In this document: piece by piece, positions 1-8,014 of the stretch
How the letters are laid out: each line of letters starts with the position of its first letter
Position numbering within the stretch: the stretch's first letter is position 1
Assembly: GCA_934293005.1 (NCBI GenBank)
Contig: CAKQYA010000008.1
Coordinates: 1 to 64,000 of the forward strand
Source of the DNA: an uncultured Bacteroidaceae bacterium
GTDB lineage: Bacteria; Bacteroidota; Bacteroidia; Bacteroidales; Bacteroidaceae
DNA: 64,000 nt
Reading direction: 5' to 3'
Notes under the pieces: model-generated
Seen by the model: the letters and a program-made list of their open reading frames with translations, nothing else
What the model was told of the DNA's origin: nothing
Databases searched by the model: none
Made by a program: the position numbers and the translations under genes

Positions 1-135
1 TGTATTTTTCAGCGTTGCCTAATTGTATTTTTCAGCGTTGCCTAATTGTATTTTTCAGCGTTGCCTAATTGTATTTTTCAGCGTTGCCTAATTGTATTTT
101 CAGCGTCTCACAATTGTATTTTCAGCATTCTCAAT
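1..135. repeat. 23-bp tandem repeat array, cut by window start
   Basis: Four exact 23-bp units lie head to tail at 1-23, 24-46, 47-69 and 70-92, sharing the core TTTTTCAGCGTTGCCTAAT. Two shorter decayed copies follow at 93-114 (22 bp) and 115-135 (21 bp), and the core CAGCGTTGCC appears once more at 144-153. The first base of the window starts a complete unit, so the array probably continues upstream. It sits just past the stop of mrdA, in the place where rodA often follows in this operon. The unit length is not a multiple of three, so it is unlikely to code for a repeated peptide. Confidence 0.95.
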
Positions 136-185
136 TTCACATTCAGCGTTGCCATGAGCAATCTGCATTCATCAGGTGGCAGGAG

Positions 186-2033
186 TCATCTTTCGCCAGG
201 TCCATACGATATGTGCCTGCTGCGGAAGGCCTCAGCCTTTCTCTCGCTTTCAGGCGAGAGCTTTCCGTTTATGTATTGCTCCATCATCAGAGCTCCTATT
301 GGCACACCATACACAGCTCCGAAACCTCCGTTCTCCACATAAACGGCAATGGCTATCTTGGGTTTGTTCATTGGAGCGAAACCCATGAACACAGAGTGGT
401 CGTGCCCGCGGTTTTGCGCTGTGCCAGTCTTGCCGCACACTTCATACTGCATGCTGTTGGCCGATCTGCATGTGCCACCAAGCACAGCCTGCCTCATGCC
501 CTGCACCACAATGTCATAATATTTCCTGTCCACCTTGGTGTAGTGTTTCACTCTCATGCTGTCGGCCACGCTCTCATCTCCAATTTTTTTCACCACATGC
601 GGCGTGATGTAATATCCTCTGTTGGCTATTGTGGCTCCGAGGTTGGCTATCTGCAGCGGAGTGAGCGTCACCTCGCCCTGGCCAATGGATATTGATATTA
701 CCGTCAGTCCCGACCACGACTTGCCCAGACGCTTGTCGTAATAATCGGCGTTAGGAATCATGCCCCTTGCCTCGCCGGGAAGATCCACGCCAAGCTTGTA
801 TCCAAAGCCCATGCTCACCATATAGTCTTTCCACGTTGTCATGGCTTGCTGGCTCGACTTGTAGCGCGTCCTGTTGCCTATCATGTGAAACAGGCCCCAA
901 CAGAAAAAGCTGTTGCACGAAGTGGCAATGGCTGGCACAAGCGGCAGCGGGGCACCATGCGAGTGGCATCCCACTTTCAAGCGTCCATAACGGAACCCGT
1001 GAGAGCACGGATAGAGGGTAGAGGTGGTTATTATTCCCTCTTGCAGGAAAGTGAGTCCTTGCGATGTCTTGAACGTGGATCCGGGAGGGTAGGTGCCCGA
1101 GATGGCTCTGTTGAGCATTGGCTTCATGGGGTCGCGCTGCATTTCCATCATCTGCTTGCCTCTTTGCTTGCCCTCCATGCGGTGAGGGTTGTAGCTTGGC
1201 GCGCTCACAAGGCTGAGGATCTCTCCTGTCGACGGCTCGATGGCCACTATCGCTCCCATCTTGCCTTCCATGAGATGCTCGCCCAGTTCTTGGAGCTTTG
1301 CGTCGATAGACAGCGTCAGGTCTTTTCCGGCCACAGGCATGCGGTCGAATGCTCCGTCTTTGTAATGGCCTTGTATTCTTCCTCTGGCGTCTCTGAGCAG
1401 CACTTCCACACCCTTCTCGCCCCGGAGCTCTTTTTCATAGCTGCGCTCTATACCTTGCTTGCCTATATAGTCGCCAGGCTCATAGTAGCTGTCGTTGTCG
1501 ATGTCTCTCTGCGACACTTCAGCCACATCTCCAAGCACATGTGCGCAATAGTCTGTGGAATAGCGGCGTATGGTGCGCTGCCTCACATAGAAGCCTCTGT
1601 ATCTGAACAGCTTTTCCTGAAACACGCTGAATTCCTCGGCTGGTATCTGCGAGAGGAACAATTGCTGCGTGTAGGTGGAATAGCCCGGATTCTTCTTTCT
1701 GTCTTGGATGTTTTCCATTCTGGCATTAAACTCGTCAACGCTCATGCCGAGGGTCTTGCAGAAGTCGAGCGTGTCGAGTCCCTGCATTTCTCTCATCACC
1801 ACCATTATGTCGTATGCAGGCTGGTTGTAGACAAGCAAGGTTCCTTCACGGTCGTAAATGGAGCCTCGCGATGGGAAAACAATATTGTTGAGAAAGGCGT
1901 TGTTGTCAGCTTTGCTCTTGTATCCATCATCCGACAACTGAAGAAAGGCGAGTCTCGCTATGTAGCATAACACCACAATGAGCGCTATGCCTCCGATTAT
2001 AAATTTGCGATACTCATATTTGAAATTCTTCAT
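186..2033 (-). CDS. mrdA: Penicillin-binding protein 2 (peptidoglycan transpeptidase)
   Basis: Class B PBP of 615 aa that cross-links peptidoglycan during cell elongation together with RodA and the MreBCD complex. One N-terminal membrane anchor lies at about residues 11-31. The PBP dimerisation region follows, with RGSIYDR near 56-62. The transpeptidase domain carries all three motifs: S319-T-F-K322 (active-site serine), S372-C-N374 and K535-T-G537. The length is normal for the family. The start MKNFKYEYRK is the first Met of the frame. It is the last visible gene of a minus-strand operon with mreB, mreC and mreD, 98 nt after mreD. The tandem repeat array begins about 30 nt beyond its stop. 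Confidence 0.97.
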   Translation of the reverse strand: MKNFKYEYRKFIIGGIALIVVLCYIARLAFLQLSDDGYKSKADNNAFLNNIVFPSRGSIYDREGTLLVYNQPAYDIMVVMREMQGLDTLDFCKTLGMSVDEFNARMENIQDRKKNPGYSTYTQQLFLSQIPAEEFSVFQEKLFRYRGFYVRQRTIRRYSTDYCAHVLGDVAEVSQRDIDNDSYYEPGDYIGKQGIERSYEKELRGEKGVEVLLRDARGRIQGHYKDGAFDRMPVAGKDLTLSIDAKLQELGEHLMEGKMGAIVAIEPSTGEILSLVSAPSYNPHRMEGKQRGKQMMEMQRDPMKPMLNRAISGTYPPGSTFKTSQGLTFLQEGIITTSTLYPCSHGFRYGRLKVGCHSHGAPLPLVPAIATSCNSFFCWGLFHMIGNRTRYKSSQQAMTTWKDYMVSMGFGYKLGVDLPGEARGMIPNADYYDKRLGKSWSGLTVISISIGQGEVTLTPLQIANLGATIANRGYYITPHVVKKIGDESVADSMRVKHYTKVDRKYYDIVVQGMRQAVLGGTCRSANSMQYEVCGKTGTAQNRGHDHSVFMGFAPMNKPKIAIAVYVENGGFGAVYGVPIGALMMEQYINGKLSPESERKAEAFRSRHISYGPGER

Positions 2034-2131
2034 TGCTCTTCTCTATGATTAAATGCTGCATTTTTATTGCAGATGTTCTTATTCAGCCGTTCTTTTGAAG
2101 TTGCTCTTCATGATTATTTCTGCGGTGCGTC

Positions 2132-2647
2132 TCATCTGCTGCTGCGGTTTCCGTGCACAATAGAGTCGATAAACATTATGACCGCTGTCGACAGCACTAC
2201 GCTTCCGCCTATGGAGCAAAGTGTGGTCTGCCAGTTGGAGAGTGTGAACATGCTCAGCATGATGTATGCGGCATTGATAATAAAAGTAAGCAGCAGCGTG
2301 TAGGTCATGTACGCAAAGAGGCCCAGGCTTCTGAATGAAGGCGTGAAATCGTTAGCCGCGTCTCTTGGCAGAAACATGCTGAGAATCTTAGGCTGTACCA
2401 TTGCCGCCAATGTGCATGATGCTGCAGCAATGCCGGCTGTGTTGGCAAACATGTCGTGAATCAATCCTATGGCGAAGCCCCACAGCAGCAAAGCTGTGCG
2501 CGATGTGCTTTGGTTCATGCACACCAGCATATAGCTGATTATGATAGGAGAGACGCATCCGAAAAGATGGATGTTGTTGCAGATCATCACCTGAATGCAC
2601 ACTAAAGCGAAAAGTCTCAGCAAGCGTAAGAAAAAGTTTGATTCCAT
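2132..2647 (-). CDS. mreD: Rod shape-determining protein MreD
   Basis: Small, very hydrophobic inner-membrane protein (171 aa) with about five predicted membrane segments, for example around residues 10-27, 33-45, 52-66, 110-130 and 143-163. No catalytic motif is expected in this family. The assignment rests on hydropathy, size and position: it starts 18 nt after mreC and precedes mrdA, the usual order of the Bacteroidota elongasome operon. MreD bridges MreC to the membrane part of the elongation complex. Sequence conservation in MreD is low, so gene order carries most of the weight. Confidence 0.9.
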   Translation of the reverse strand: MESNFFLRLLRLFALVCIQVMICNNIHLFGCVSPIIISYMLVCMNQSTSRTALLLWGFAIGLIHDMFANTAGIAAASCTLAAMVQPKILSMFLPRDAANDFTPSFRSLGLFAYMTYTLLLTFIINAAYIMLSMFTLSNWQTTLCSIGGSVVLSTAVIMFIDSIVHGNRSSR

Positions 2648-2665
2648 ATATATGGTGTGTTCAGA

Positions 2666-3652
2666 TTATTCGGCTGCAGCAGCATTAGCATCTGCAGGAG
2701 GATTGTTTGTTTCTTGTGTTGGCGGCTGAGACTCGGCTGCAGGTGACGCGCTTTCATTTGCCGACATATTTATCTCGATGCTCTCAGGTTTCTTCAGTTT
2801 CTGTTTTGTCTTGTCATCAGGATTGGAGGCCACATCCTCAAGATACCTTCTCTCCTTTGTGGTGAAGTTGGTTATCACGGCCACTTCGCGCAGAGTGGCA
2901 AACTGAGTGAACATCCTCACTCTCAGCATGTACGACATTCCGTCAGACGAATCGCCCAAGTCGCTCACCACACCCACAGGCAGCCCTGCAGGAAAGATGT
3001 CGGAATATCCGTTCGTCTCCACGATGTCGCCCTTTTTCACATGAGCGTGCCTTGGAATGTTTGTCAGATAGGATACGCTTGCATTGCCTTGTTTCCATAT
3101 AAGAGAGCCAAAATATTCCGAATTGCGCAAACGACAGCTCACCTTGCTGTTCTCGTTGAGCAGGGGAGTGACAATGCTGTAGTGCGCGCTTGTCATGTAA
3201 ACAATGCCCACGACGCCATCTGAGCACACCACGCCCATCTCTGGCCTTATGCCATCGGCCTTGCCCTTGTTGATGGTCATGAGGTTGTACGTCTTGTGCA
3301 GTGTGTTGTTGACCACTTGGGCGTGCACCAGGCTGTATTTTGGCGGGAGCGACTGCATGCGCCGCGCGGTGTCGCATTTTTCTTCAGCTGCCGCTTCCTT
3401 CATGCTGTGCAGCTGCTGGCGCAACCTTTGGTTGGCCACCTCGAGCCTGTGGTTTTCTTCTTGAAGGTCCAGGTATGATGTAATGCTGCTAATGACGTCG
3501 TAGAAAGAGCCTACAACGCCATTAGCAGTTGTGAACGCAACGCATCTTGGATATCCGTTGGTGCTGAAGAGCATGCCGAGGCTGATTATCTCGAGCAGCA
3601 CAAACAGAAACAAGTGTTTGCTTTTTATGATTAAGTCTATAAGTGCACGCAT
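2666..3652 (-). CDS. mreC: Rod shape-determining protein MreC
   Basis: Periplasmic scaffold protein of the elongasome, 328 aa. One N-terminal membrane segment (about residues 13-30) is followed by a coiled coil rich in E, R and Q (about 60-100). The two-beta-barrel MreC domain then spans about 110-270, with the typical stretch NKGKADGIRPEMGVV. The C-terminal 50 residues are a low-complexity Pro/Ala/Glu/Asn tail absent from short MreC proteins. The gene begins 7 nt after mreB and ends 18 nt before mreD, so it is almost certainly co-transcribed with them. Confidence 0.95.
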   Translation of the reverse strand: MRALIDLIIKSKHLFLFVLLEIISLGMLFSTNGYPRCVAFTTANGVVGSFYDVISSITSYLDLQEENHRLEVANQRLRQQLHSMKEAAAEEKCDTARRMQSLPPKYSLVHAQVVNNTLHKTYNLMTINKGKADGIRPEMGVVCSDGVVGIVYMTSAHYSIVTPLLNENSKVSCRLRNSEYFGSLIWKQGNASVSYLTNIPRHAHVKKGDIVETNGYSDIFPAGLPVGVVSDLGDSSDGMSYMLRVRMFTQFATLREVAVITNFTTKERRYLEDVASNPDDKTKQKLKKPESIEINMSANESASPAAESQPPTQETNNPPADANAAAAE

Positions 3653-3659
3653 CGCACAT

Positions 3660-4682
3660 TTATCTCATGAGGAACTGATAATTGTTTACATTCTTCAGAG
3701 CGATGCCAGTGCCCTTGGCCACCGAACGCAATGGGTCGTCGTCAATGTGGAAAGGAATCTGAATCTTGTCCGAGAGACGCTTGTCGAGGCCTCTGAGCAG
3801 GGCACCTCCACCTGTGAGCCAGATGCCGTTCTTCACGATGTCGGCATAGAGTTCAGGCGGAGTGTTTTCCAATGCCTGTAGCACAGCTGTTTCGATTTTG
3901 GCTATTGTCTTGTCTATGCAGTGGGCTATTTCCTGGTAGCACACAGATATCTGCATAGGCAGAGCCGTGATGCGGTTCGGGCCATACACCACAAAGTCTT
4001 GCGGCGCGCTATCGCCCAGGTCTGTGAGAGCAGAGCCCACATTTATCTTGATGCGCTCAGCCATTCGCTCCGAGACCTTCACGTTGTGCTGCCGCGACAT
4101 GTATTCCTGTATGTCGGCAGTGAGCTCATCGCCAGCCACGCGGATGGAGTTGTTGCTCACGATGCCACCAAGCGAGATGACAGCAATCTCTGTGGAGCCA
4201 CCGCCTATGTCGACGATCATCTGTCCCTCAGGAGCCTCCACGTCGATGCCGCATCCTATGGCAGCGGCCATAGGCTCGAAGATGAGGTAGACATCTCGTC
4301 CGCCCGAATGCTCAGCGCTGTCGCGCACGGCGCGCAGTTCCACCTCGGTGGAGCCTGAAGGTACACCGATGACCATGCGCAGCGACGGTGTGAAGAGATG
4401 ATGTCCTGTCTTCACCATCTTTATGAGGCCGCGCATCATCTGCTCGCATGCGTAAAAGTCGGCGATGACACCGTCACGTAGAGGTCGGCAGGTGCGGATG
4501 TTGTCGTGAGTCTTCTCATACATCATCTTCGCCTTTTCTCCCACGGCGATCATCTTGTTGTTTTTTTTATCAAGCGCAACCACAGACGGCTCGTCAACCA
4601 CAATCTTCCCATTGCATGTGATGATTGTGTTGGCCGTGCCAAGGTCCATGGCAATATCTTGTGTCAAAGAAAAAAATCCCAT
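3660..4682 (-). CDS. mreB: Actin-like rod shape protein MreB
   Basis: Bacterial actin of 340 aa that forms membrane-bound filaments directing lateral wall synthesis. Visible family motifs are the N-terminal phosphate-1 loop DLGTANT (residues 13-19), the VIGVPSGSTEVE stretch (about 104-115), phosphate-2 VDIGGGSTE (about 158-166) and the adenosine motif LTGGGALLRG (about 290-299). The N-terminus MGFFSLTQD resembles the amphipathic membrane-targeting segment of MreB. It lies 29 nt after the IMP cyclohydrolase gene and 7 nt before mreC. Confidence 0.98.
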   Translation of the reverse strand: MGFFSLTQDIAMDLGTANTIITCNGKIVVDEPSVVALDKKNNKMIAVGEKAKMMYEKTHDNIRTCRPLRDGVIADFYACEQMMRGLIKMVKTGHHLFTPSLRMVIGVPSGSTEVELRAVRDSAEHSGGRDVYLIFEPMAAAIGCGIDVEAPEGQMIVDIGGGSTEIAVISLGGIVSNNSIRVAGDELTADIQEYMSRQHNVKVSERMAERIKINVGSALTDLGDSAPQDFVVYGPNRITALPMQISVCYQEIAHCIDKTIAKIETAVLQALENTPPELYADIVKNGIWLTGGGALLRGLDKRLSDKIQIPFHIDDDPLRSVAKGTGIALKNVNNYQFLMR

Positions 4683-4711
4683 ACTGTGCGTTGAAATCTA
4701 AATGATGCAGA

Positions 4712-5305
4712 TTATTTTGCGAAATAGTTGTGGATGGCAGTGTCGTAGTGGCTTGATGTGGCAAAAGCGCGCTCGGCAAACATCTTGCGCTGCGCCTTTG
4801 TTGTTTCAGCGCCCTGTGCCTTCACGATGTCAAGCAGAGGCTTATATTCTGCCTTGCTTGGCACTATGACCACATCGTTGAAGTTTTTGGCTGCTGCGCG
4901 AATGAGTGAAATGCCGCCTATGTCGATTTTCTCGATGATTGCAGGCTCGTCGTTAGTGTTGGCCACAGTCTCCTCGAATGGGTAGAGGTCGACAATGACG
5001 AGGTCTATTTCTGGGATCTCGTATTTTGCCATCTCCTTCTGGTCGCTTTCAAGTTCGCGGCGTCCAAGGATTCCGCCAAACACCTTAGGATGGAGTGTCT
5101 TAACGCGTCCGCCGAGGATGGAAGGGTATGTGGTGAGGTCTTCAACTTTCTGGCATGGGTAGCCGAGGCTTTCGATGAATGCCTGTGTGCCTCCTGTTGA
5201 AAGGAATTGAACACCGTTCTTGTTGAGTTCGGCGAGAAGTTCATCGAGTCCATCTTTGTGGAACACCGAAACGAGTGCAGTCTTGATTTTCTTTGTGTCA
5301 GCCAT
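4712..5305 (-). CDS. purH: Stand-alone IMP cyclohydrolase (PurH N-terminal domain only)
   Basis: The protein (197 aa) corresponds only to the MGS-like IMP cyclohydrolase domain, which closes the ring of FAICAR to give IMP, the last step of purine synthesis. Active-site elements are kept: K69-T70 in RVKTLHPKVFGGIL, Y108 in VDLYPF, D128 in IDIGG and K140 in RAAAKN. Canonical PurH is about 500-530 aa and also carries an AICAR transformylase domain. Here translation stops at the domain boundary (DTAIHNYFAK). Only 29 nt separate it from mreB, so no transformylase remnant follows. A separate AICAR transformylase would be needed elsewhere. It is the first gene of the mre operon. Confidence 0.9.
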   Translation of the reverse strand: MADTKKIKTALVSVFHKDGLDELLAELNKNGVQFLSTGGTQAFIESLGYPCQKVEDLTTYPSILGGRVKTLHPKVFGGILGRRELESDQKEMAKYEIPEIDLVIVDLYPFEETVANTNDEPAIIEKIDIGGISLIRAAAKNFNDVVIVPSKAEYKPLLDIVKAQGAETTKAQRKMFAERAFATSSHYDTAIHNYFAK

Positions 5306-5340
5306 TTTGTCCTGAATTTTTATAGTTATAACCTAATGTT

Positions 5341-5374
5341 CTGTTTTGGATGAAAACAGGTGTGTGCGCACACA
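5341..5374 (-). promoter_or_regulatory. Two palindromes in the leader of the purH-mre operon
   Basis: A perfect hairpin CTGTTTT-ggatg-AAAACAG occupies 5341-5359. It is followed at 5361-5374 by the perfect 14-bp palindrome TGTGTGCGCACACA. Both lie between the candidate promoter at 5415-5422 and the gene start at 5305, so they would be in the 5' UTR or act as operators. No known purine regulator site was recognised. Confidence 0.5.
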
Positions 5375-5414
5375 TCAGCATGTTGCGCCACGCCTCATTT
5401 TATATTTTGAGCTA

Positions 5415-5422
5415 CAAAGTTA
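5415..5422 (-). promoter_or_regulatory. Candidate -7 element for the purH-mreBCD-mrdA operon
   Basis: On the minus strand the sequence reads TAACTTTG, a match to the Bacteroidota -7 consensus TAnnTTTG, 110 nt upstream of the start codon at 5305. A clear -33 TTTG box was not found at the expected distance. The remaining sequence up to the terminator at 5535 holds no gene. Confidence 0.5.
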
Positions 5423-5534
5423 GTCATTTCTGTTGACACATTTGCCATCGGAGGCGCTTTTTTTAATTGTTGCGCGGCATTTTCTTTATCATTCCGTCAC
5501 TTTGTGCTTGTTTCGTCATGTAGAAATGCAAAAA

Positions 5535-5569
5535 GAAGAGCCGGTGGATTCGCATCCATCCGGCTCTTC
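5535..5569 (-). terminator. Rho-independent terminator of the GH43 gene
   Basis: The arms GAAGAGCCGG (5535-5544) and CCGGCTCTTC (5560-5569) pair, with a further ATCCA/TGGAT extension interrupted by one bulge. Read on the minus strand the stem is followed by TTTTT (5530-5534), so it should end transcription of the GH43 gene whose stop is at 5705. Confidence 0.8.
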
Positions 5570-5574
5570 ACTCA

Positions 5575-5625
5575 TCTTTATGATAACTTTATAATAAAGT
5601 CTTCTTTATGATAACTTTATAATAA
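5575..5625. repeat. Direct repeat of 23 bp in the GH43 3' region
   Basis: The sequence beginning TCTTTATGATAACTTTATAA occurs at 5575-5597 and again at 5603-5625, a period of 28 bp with no mismatch. It lies between the GH43 stop codon and its terminator. Confidence 0.85.
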
Positions 5626-5654
5626 CGTATTCATGGCACCCTTATGGCAGGGCT

Positions 5655-5742
5655 GCCTATTCTTCCCGTCCGAACACGGCTCCGTTGCGCTTGGATGCCA
5701 CGGCCTATTCTTCCCATCTGAACACGGCTCCGTTGCGCTTGG
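5655..5742. repeat. 48-bp-period duplication of the GH43 gene end
   Basis: A 40-bp segment at 5703-5742, holding the last codons of the GH43 gene and its stop, is repeated at 5655-5694 with two mismatches (shared core GAACACGGCTCCGTTGCGCT). The period of 48 bp equals 16 codons. The outer copy is now downstream of the stop, so it looks like a recent tandem duplication of the gene's 3' end. Confidence 0.85.
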
Positions 5743-7786
5743 CAGGGTCAGCCCCTTTGTAGTCCATCGAATAAGGGCTTCCCGTAGTGGGGCTCTTGCC
5801 GATGTAAGTGTGCGTGCGTGTTGACATGAGCATGAACTCGTGGTTGAGGTAGTCTTGCCACATAAACTCCTCCGCCTTCTCCACGTCGGCTGTGAGGCGC
5901 ACGTCGCCAGGCAGTCCGTAGCCCGACACAAACACATACCGTCCATCCTTGCATCGCAGCGCCACCTTGCCTCCTCCGCGGTCTACGAGGGTGAACAGCG
6001 TGAGGTCGCTCTTGTCTTGCGCAGCCGTGTCGTACATGAGTCCGTGAGGTGTTGCGTGCATGGGTCGTCCTGTGGCAAGGTTGATGATGCGGAAAGTCTT
6101 GCCGTAAGGTATGTTGCCGCTGCGGTCGGCTTTCGTCTCCTCGACGGTGAAATTGTCAAATTCGGCATATCCGCCATTTCTTCCGTTTTTGTTGAAAGCG
6201 AAGAGCGACATGCGCGAGCCCTGGAACGAGATGAGCTGGTATGAGAGTTTCATCGTACCGCCAGCTTGCTTGAAACTTTTGCCGTCGAACGAATATTCGT
6301 AATGTCCCTGGTCGTTGTCGAAGTCGCCGTCGAATCGCAGCCATATCTTGCCCTTGGGGAGCACCACGTTGCTGTCGACCGTGTCGTTCTTCAGTTGCTC
6401 GAAGCATCGCAGCTTGAGCGTTCTGCCTTCTTTCACGATGCCAATCCATGAGCAAGGCACATTGATGTTGCCCAAGCCGGCCACATCACCGTCTTGCATG
6501 TTCTTCACGTTCAGTTCCACCGTAGTGACGCTCGACGGTCCGATGACGCGCTGCGTGAGCGTGTTGCGCGCCCACATCAGCTGTTCGGCAGGCATGGTGT
6601 GTAACTGCAGTTTGCCGCCCTTGAGCTTCCACATCGTGTCGTCGGGATTGTGGTTCCATTGCCACACGCGGCCGAGCTGCTTGCCGTCGAAGTTTTCGTT
6701 TCGTTCGTATGGAGCGTGAGGCTTGATGTGTTCGGTGCCAGGTATGTTAGGCTTGGTCCATGTGCGCGGAGCGCGTCCGAGGTTGCCTTCGAGTCCGAGC
6801 ATGGGCCATCCGTCTTTCCATGTGATGGGCGCGAGAGTGACCGTACGCCCGATGGAATGGAAGTCCATCATGAGCAGAGCGTACCATTCTCCCGTCTGCG
6901 TCTGCACGATGCCCCCCTGGTGGATGTTGGTGCACGCCGTGGCGTCCTTGTCGACAGGTCCGAGCTTGAAGTCGGTGCCGTCAGGCACGATGCGCCCCTT
7001 CACCTGTGTGAGCGAAGCCGCATGGTAGCCAAACGTCTCGTCGGCCGTGATGACGCATGTCTCGTAAGGTCCCCAGATGCTCTTCGAGCGCGAGCACAGA
7101 GTGCGTCCGTTAGGCTTGTAGTCGGTGGAGATAAGGTAATACATGCCGTTGATCTTGTACATGTGGTGTCCTTCGCCCACGCTGCTTCCTTCTGGTATGA
7201 TGATGCGGTCGGTCTCTTCCATAGGTCCGCTCATGTCGGGCTTCAGTTGGGTACAGTGCACTTCGCCGTAGCCGTGTATGGCGTATATTTTGCCGTCGTC
7301 GTCAAAGAGCACGCTGAGGTCGTAGATGCGTCCCTTCATGTTGCTGTGCTTCCATGGGCCCTTTATGTCCTTGCTTGTGTAGCATTGCAGTCCCTTGCCG
7401 TTGACGTTGGAAAATATGTAGAATTGTCCGTTGGCGTATCTTATGGCAGGCGCCCAAATGCCTTGCCCGTATATCTCCTTGTGGTTTTTCAGAGAGAAAG
7501 CGTCGTCGTCGAAGTCGAAGCGGTCGAAGCAGTAAGACACATTCTCCCAGTTGACGAGGTCTTTGGAGTGGAGGATCACGAGACCAGGCACGGTGTGCAT
7601 AGTGGTTCCAGCGAGGTAGTAGTCGTCGCCCACGCGCAAGATGTCGGGGTCTGAAAATTCATCGTAGAATAGAGGGTTGGTGTACGTGCCGTTGCCGTTG
7701 TCGGCAGTCCAGGATGTTGTCTGTCCCATAGCTGGCGTTGCTATGATGGCCGCCATGAAAGCCATAGAGATGATAGATTTTCTCAT
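5705..7786 (-). CDS. Secreted GH43 family glycoside hydrolase
   Basis: Predicted beta-xylosidase/alpha-L-arabinofuranosidase-type enzyme of 693 aa. The start at 7786 (MRKSIISMAF) is preferred because it begins a signal peptide ending at about AMGQ (residues 19-22); the frame is open further upstream but gives an unlikely N-terminus. The five-bladed propeller covers about residues 35-330. The catalytic set is D46 (base, in FSDPDILRVGDDYYL), D157 (pKa modulator, in YDLSVL) and E205 (acid, in GEGHHMY). A concanavalin A-like beta-sandwich with DNFTVEE at its end follows, then a short C-terminal domain. It stands alone on the minus strand. The exact substrate cannot be told from sequence. Confidence 0.9.
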   Translation of the reverse strand: MRKSIISMAFMAAIIATPAMGQTTSWTADNGNGTYTNPLFYDEFSDPDILRVGDDYYLAGTTMHTVPGLVILHSKDLVNWENVSYCFDRFDFDDDAFSLKNHKEIYGQGIWAPAIRYANGQFYIFSNVNGKGLQCYTSKDIKGPWKHSNMKGRIYDLSVLFDDDGKIYAIHGYGEVHCTQLKPDMSGPMEETDRIIIPEGSSVGEGHHMYKINGMYYLISTDYKPNGRTLCSRSKSIWGPYETCVITADETFGYHAASLTQVKGRIVPDGTDFKLGPVDKDATACTNIHQGGIVQTQTGEWYALLMMDFHSIGRTVTLAPITWKDGWPMLGLEGNLGRAPRTWTKPNIPGTEHIKPHAPYERNENFDGKQLGRVWQWNHNPDDTMWKLKGGKLQLHTMPAEQLMWARNTLTQRVIGPSSVTTVELNVKNMQDGDVAGLGNINVPCSWIGIVKEGRTLKLRCFEQLKNDTVDSNVVLPKGKIWLRFDGDFDNDQGHYEYSFDGKSFKQAGGTMKLSYQLISFQGSRMSLFAFNKNGRNGGYAEFDNFTVEETKADRSGNIPYGKTFRIINLATGRPMHATPHGLMYDTAAQDKSDLTLFTLVDRGGGKVALRCKDGRYVFVSGYGLPGDVRLTADVEKAEEFMWQDYLNHEFMLMSTRTHTYIGKSPTTGSPYSMDYKGADPAKRNGAVFRWEE

Positions 7787-8014
7787 GTGTTGTTGGTTAT
7801 AAATAGGATAATGATTTGTTAGATGTCTTATTTCACGCAAGGCAAGCATTTTCTTCAGGCGTTGGCTGTGTGCTTCAAGCCATTTCCACCATCGCTTTAG
7901 TGACGTGCTGCCCAATTTTCTTCAGGCGTTGGCTTTGTGCTTCGTGGAAAGGGTGGGGCTTGGCCTTGAGCAATTCCTCGATGCGCGGAGGGAGCAGGCG
8001 CCTCGTCACACTCT
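7787..8014 (-). other. Intergenic segment with a duplicated block and a possible gene remnant
   Basis: The block TTCTTCAGGCGTTGGCT followed by TGTGCTTC occurs at about 7851-7876 and 7917-7943. Read on the minus strand between about 8010 and 7875 there is an open frame containing KAKPHPFHEAQSQRLKKIG and ending in EMA, with protein-like composition but no recognised family and no start of its own. The same EAxSQRLKK string reappears after the second copy, so part of it was duplicated. It may be debris of a lost gene in front of the GH43 gene. Confidence 0.4.

Noticed and set aside
1..135. CRISPR array at the window start
   Set aside because: The units are directly adjacent with no spacers.
846..1970. 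Plus-strand open frame of 374 codons
   Set aside because: Antisense to mrdA, with His/Arg/Val-rich translation. PBP2 on the other strand carries all motifs.
6650..7654. Plus-strand open frame of 334 codons
   Set aside because: Antisense to the GH43 gene; low-complexity Val/His/Ala composition and no recognisable domain.
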